The notes beneath the pieces are model-generated. The model searched no databases, was not told where the DNA came from, and saw only the letters and a program-made list of their open reading frames with translations. The position numbers and the translations under genes are program-made. From Choristocarpus tenellus KU-1152 (Eukaryota > Phaeophyceae), in assembly GCA_964200185.2 (NCBI GenBank), contig CAXNAD020000191.1, positions 1 to 25,097 of the forward strand: a stretch of 25,097 nucleotides of DNA, written 5' to 3'. Positions 22,401 through 25,097 of the stretch are shown here, one piece after another; within the stretch, counting starts at the first letter, position 1, and each line of letters opens with the position of its first letter.

Positions 22401-24623
22401 ACCCTAATGTTTTTGTTGTAAGGAGTGCTGAACTGTAGCTATCAACAATAGTTAAGAGGACTGTTAATAGTCTTCAATGTATAGTTATACAGCATTAACA
22501 TTAAAATTAATTTTAGTTACACACTTGTGAGGGTTAGGGTTACAGAAATTGGAGGTGATACTGTACACTACTATGTAATATCTGTAGTGATACTATTGTT
22601 AAATTGGAGGACGCTTTTGGGGGTAGACTTTGAAGCAGGTGTCTCTTTTGTAGGTTTGAGTTTGAGTTGCATGGCTTTTATGGTGTTTTATGGTGCAAAC
22701 CCCTGTCAGGGTGTTTTTGTTTTTTATGTCATAAAAAGAAAAAGGCGTCTTTTATGTCAGAAAAAAGGTAGACAACAATTAGCACCATGTCTTACATCCT
22801 TGGTGTTGGTGTAAACTGTATAAATGTTGAATATATCTTGATTTCACAATAGGGTACCCTAACAGTGTTGTCAAGGTGTCCATGAAGTATGATTATTAGA
22901 AATGGTTAGAACCCACATAGATGATATGGGTTGTTCATCTCCAAGGGGTCACAATATGACATACCAACATCAAACCAGAGACTAACATTAAGAATGTGGT
23001 ATAGTTAATAGTTTAGGTGAGGTTTAGGGTAAAAGGCTAAGTTCCCTAAATTAAATTGAGAAAATGTATGTATTTGGTGTAAGATGGTATTGGCGGGTTA
23101 TACATTGATGGTATACATTATAGAGTGATGGTAATGATGAGCCATGTGATACATATTGACCTAGAGAACAAGTAATAATAAATAATCCACTCTGGTTGGT
23201 TGGGTGGGGGGTGGGTGGGTAGGTGTAATCCTGACAGGCTACTGGGATTATTTTCTCCTCACTGTTTTTAGACTGCCTAGTTGATACTTCTTAGGGTTAG
23301 GGTTAGGGGTTACTCAAATAGTGTAAGAAGCACATATGAATTTAATAGTGTCAATGGTGGATAGGTGTGTTGGATTGATTTGGATTATTTGGTTCTGTCT
23401 TTATCTCCCACTCAACAGCATATGCAAAATACCAGTGGGCACTTGATAATTGAGATAGGAATTAATAATTGTAGAATTGTACATGAGGTTCAGAACACAC
23501 AGAGTAGATAGATAGGTGAAATAAGATATTTACTCTCACTGCTGTCCTTTTCACAGAGGTAACTAGAATTGTTATCTTTCTATAGAAACAACCCATGTGA
23601 TGCCATGTAATGCCATGCAATGCCAAGTCCTTAGGATGGGGTGATACCAAAAGTTTGTTAACTATTTCTCTTCTAACCCTAACCCCAACAACAATCACAA
23701 GGAGTTAGTTATCTGTTCATAGAAGTAAGAATCGAATTTGATTTCACCTGGTATGGGTGCATATTGTATTTATAAGAATCAAAGATATATTAGTTAGTAT
23801 GACTTGTACATTCTGATTCATGCAAATTGTTATGCTGTTATACTATTATGTTATAGTTCTGTTAACACTATGTTATGATACTATGACAATGATGTGACTG
23901 TGGATGATGTCAGCTATGCTACAATCGAGTTGTGATACTTGTTACTATACTAGAGGAAGTGCAATATCTTAGGGAAGTAAAGGTAAAGGAGTTTGTTGCG
24001 CTTGACTTGTCAGCGGTATCTGGTGTGTACTCTCTACTCCTCCGGTATCTATCTGATCTAATTTGTTGTGTATATGATGTTACATGTAATGTGTAATATG
24101 TTGTAGTATTGTAGCACAACCAAGTATATCATCTGTCATCTATCATGTGTTGTACAGGGCAGTTGAGAGTAGTGGTAGACTATCAAGAAGAGTGTGGTTT
24201 TGTCATCATTGGGGTATGTTGTGAGGGTTAGGGTTACATAAAGAGGAAAATCAGCCTGTGAAAAATTTATTACTGTATTGATGTATTGGGGTTTGTAGTG
24301 GAGCTCTTTTCATGGCACAACAGATGTCTCTCTCTCTGTTACTATTTATACCTTAATTTGTTCTAGTAATAATTGTAAATGTATTCCTTTACCATGCCTT
24401 GCCTACCTTGAAAGTTGTTTGTTGTTCATATCCATGGCTATCACCATATATTAGCAATATAGTGACATGTGTCTTATCTTTTCTTTTTCAATTTTGTGAT
24501 TCACAGGTACCAGGTGCTCAAACTGTCTCATATTCTGCTCCAATGGCTGCTGCCCTTGTGTCATCAGTCTTGTCCTACCTGGCCTCACATATCCCACATG
24601 GTATGAAGTCCTTTGAAATATGA
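12616..24623 (+). CDS. COQ9: COQ9, mitochondrial ubiquinone biosynthesis protein, 10 exons, 388 aa
   Basis: COQ9 is a lipid-binding protein of the mitochondrial matrix face that presents ubiquinone intermediates to COQ7, the demethoxyubiquinone hydroxylase. Residues 1-34 have five Arg, many Ser and no acidic residue before E35, as in a mitochondrial presequence (MFRLVRRSLVSCTWPRAARS). A low-complexity, acidic Gly/Ser linker follows (about 80-128). The degenerate TetR-type helix-turn-helix core starts at 129 (RILDAALAHIGTHGFTDVAI) and continues through MFSRGAIELVEHLMDNAL at 164-181. Family hallmarks follow: PYISHWPK at 223-230, DRSTDLEWYSKR at 261-272 (the Trp-Tyr patch reported in human COQ9 to contact COQ7), and DTWAFLDRR at 296-304. 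A longer Ala/Ser/Val-rich tail (318-388) ends the protein; human COQ9 is 318 aa. The start is the first ATG of the frame, with A at -3. The stop TGA is at 24621-24623; a possible GTATGA donor at 24600 means a further exon cannot be excluded. Confidence 0.93.
14922..14942. repeat. Interstitial telomere-like CCCTAA tract
   Basis: About three CCCTAA units, the first lacking its T-A step, in the COQ9 intron at 13650-15012 and about 70 bp before the exon 4 acceptor. Confidence 0.9.
15385..15725. repeat. Cluster of telomere-like tracts in both orientations
   Basis: CCCTAA tracts at about 15385 and 15456-15473, then TTAGGG-type tracts at about 15566, 15645 and 15715, all within 340 bp of the COQ9 intron at 15095-16279. 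Some units are variants (GGCTTA, TTAGAG), which suggests age or repair-associated drift. Confidence 0.85.
16446..16496. repeat. TACA/CA microsatellite
   Basis: TACATACATA runs into a long uninterrupted CA dinucleotide stretch. It lies about 25 bp after the donor of COQ9 exon 5, within the intron at 16421-17913. Confidence 0.95.
18071..20392 (+). other. Longest COQ9 intron (2.3 kb)
   Basis: AT-rich sequence with an AAT repeat near 18187, a G run near 18793, and telomere-like motifs near 18072, 18498, 19760 and 19848. An 83-codon open frame at 19436-19687 has no recognisable content. No structured RNA or transposon ends were seen by eye. Confidence 0.6.
21069..21420. repeat. Three TTAGGG tracts in one COQ9 intron
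   Basis: TTAGGG tracts at 21069-21084, 21174-21197 and 21401-21420, the last with three full units. Between them are an AAT repeat (about 21089), a run of ten G near 21139 and a CT repeat near 21203. All lie in the intron at 20439-21532. Confidence 0.9.
21904..22133. repeat. Five-copy minisatellite with alternating 47/48-bp spacing
   Basis: The core TTAGGTACTA recurs at 21931, 21978, 22026, 22073 and 22121, giving spacings of 47, 48, 47 and 48 bp. Units carry ATTGAATT and TTGGTATTGTATTAGGTACT. Alternate units are more alike, so the true repeat is a dimer of about 95 bp. It lies in the COQ9 intron at 21591-22280. Confidence 0.9.
23194..23224. repeat. G-rich tract with quadruplex potential
   Basis: GGTTGGTTGGGTGGGGGGTG followed by GGTGGGTAGG gives at least four closely spaced G runs on the sense strand of the COQ9 intron at 22380-24506. 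Confidence 0.7.
23291..23311. repeat. Interstitial telomere-like TTAGGG tract
   Basis: Three TTAGGG units in the COQ9 intron at 22380-24506. Further two-unit tracts lie in the same intron at about 22391 and 23674 (CCCTAA) and 22530 and 24224 (TTAGGG). Confidence 0.9.
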
Positions 24624-25097
24624 ATATTCTCATTCAGTCACACGACCATTTTTTTGTCTGCAACTGTTAGTTAGGGTTAGGGTTAGTGGTGTTAGTTAGT
24701 GACTTTGGATGGTATGGAAAATCTATTGTAGAGGGTTGTGGAGGGTTGAGTAATGAGACATGCACACTTTTTTTCAGTTTTTGAGAGGTGTCTCACAGCG
24801 ATGTTGTAAATGGTGTTCATATATTGTTTGAAGGCATACATGTTGAAGTAGACTTTCCTTGTGTTGCCCTTTTTGGGGAGTTCGACATCAGTAGGCATAT
24901 GGGTCAAAAGTATCTGGGGGGGGTGGCGGCTGTCCATTTGGTGGCCCATTTTTCCATGTTGCGATGTTTGTGTGATTTGGTTGCCTTTGTCAGATGGATA
25001 ATGTAACTTCACTTCTCCTGGTCAGGGCCCAAATGGACACCCTGGTATAGAACCCCACCCCCCCCCCCAGATACTTTGATGTATACGTTATGAGAAG
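24624..25097. other. 3' flank of COQ9
   Basis: No canonical AATAAA is seen shortly after the COQ9 stop. A three-unit TTAGGG tract lies at 24671-24687. Opposed open frames at 24692-25012 (minus) and 24788-25006 (plus) overlap; neither is recognisable, and both overlap the foldback. Confidence 0.5.
24904..25079. repeat. Imperfect foldback (inverted repeat) near the right edge
   Basis: The left arm, 24904-24947, reads TCAAAAGTATCTGGGGGGGG, then TGGCGGCTGTCCATTTGGTG. The right arm, 25025-25079, is its imperfect reverse complement (GGGCCCAAATGGACAC, a C run, AGATACTTTGA), with an extra stretch of about 10 bp. About 77 bp separate the arms. It may be a decayed foldback or MITE-type element or part of a larger repeat cut by the window edge. 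Confidence 0.65.

Larger units (their letters stand above)
12616..24623 (+). other. Exon map of COQ9
   Basis: Exons: 12616-12772, 12850-13117, 13608-13649, 15013-15094, 16280-16420, 17914-18070, 20393-20438, 21533-21590, 22281-22379, 24507-24623. They total 1167 nt (388 codons plus stop). All introns are GT-AG and all phases close. The first intron is only 77 bp; the others are 490 to 2322 bp. Two exons are very small (42 and 46 nt). The exon 4 acceptor at 15012 was preferred over the AG at 15022 because only the former keeps the frame after the exon 3 half codon. Exon sequence is clearly richer in G+C than the AT-rich introns around it. Confidence 0.85.

Noticed and set aside
22527-22814. 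95-codon plus-strand frame in a COQ9 intron
   Set aside because: It begins in a telomere-like tract, runs through low-complexity sequence and lies between two well-joined COQ9 exons.

Overview
Unplaced nuclear genomic DNA from an intron-rich eukaryote, most likely a protist or alga. The evidence is two long genes broken by AT-rich GT-AG introns, TAG and TGA used as ordinary stops, microsatellites, minisatellites, and dozens of short vertebrate-type telomere motifs (TTAGGG/CCCTAA) scattered through the introns. I see no bacterial operon, rRNA or tRNA. I cannot name the species. A mannitol-type polyol dehydrogenase would suit an alga, another stramenopile or alveolate, or a fungus-like lineage, but that is inference.

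Layout. Positions 1-1877 hold no gene I can name, only two weak open frames. Positions 1878-10763 (minus strand) hold a 16-exon gene for a 607-residue protein of the polyol-specific long-chain dehydrogenase/reductase family (mannitol dehydrogenase-like). All phases close without a stop, and the family's nucleotide-binding and catalytic motifs are present. It carries about 220 residues of unfamiliar N-terminal sequence. Positions 10764-12615 are a divergent spacer with a five-fold TACTAAC array and one orphan open frame. Positions 12616-24623 (plus strand) hold a 10-exon COQ9 gene of 388 residues with a mitochondrial presequence, a degenerate TetR-type core and the conserved COQ9 C-terminal motifs. 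Positions 24624-25097 are 3' flank with an imperfect foldback at the window edge.

The two genes are head to head and could share a promoter region. One serves ubiquinone synthesis in mitochondria; the other probably serves mannitol/fructose (or phosphate ester) redox in the cytosol. No direct functional link can be shown from sequence.

The most unusual things are: telomere-like hexamer tracts in most of the larger introns of both genes but in no exon; a 74-bp minisatellite that has copied a 5' splice site four times; an internally duplicated N-terminal extension on the polyol dehydrogenase; and a tandem array of perfect branch-point heptamers upstream of COQ9. Gene models were spliced by eye from phase, GT-AG sites and family motifs, without transcript data.
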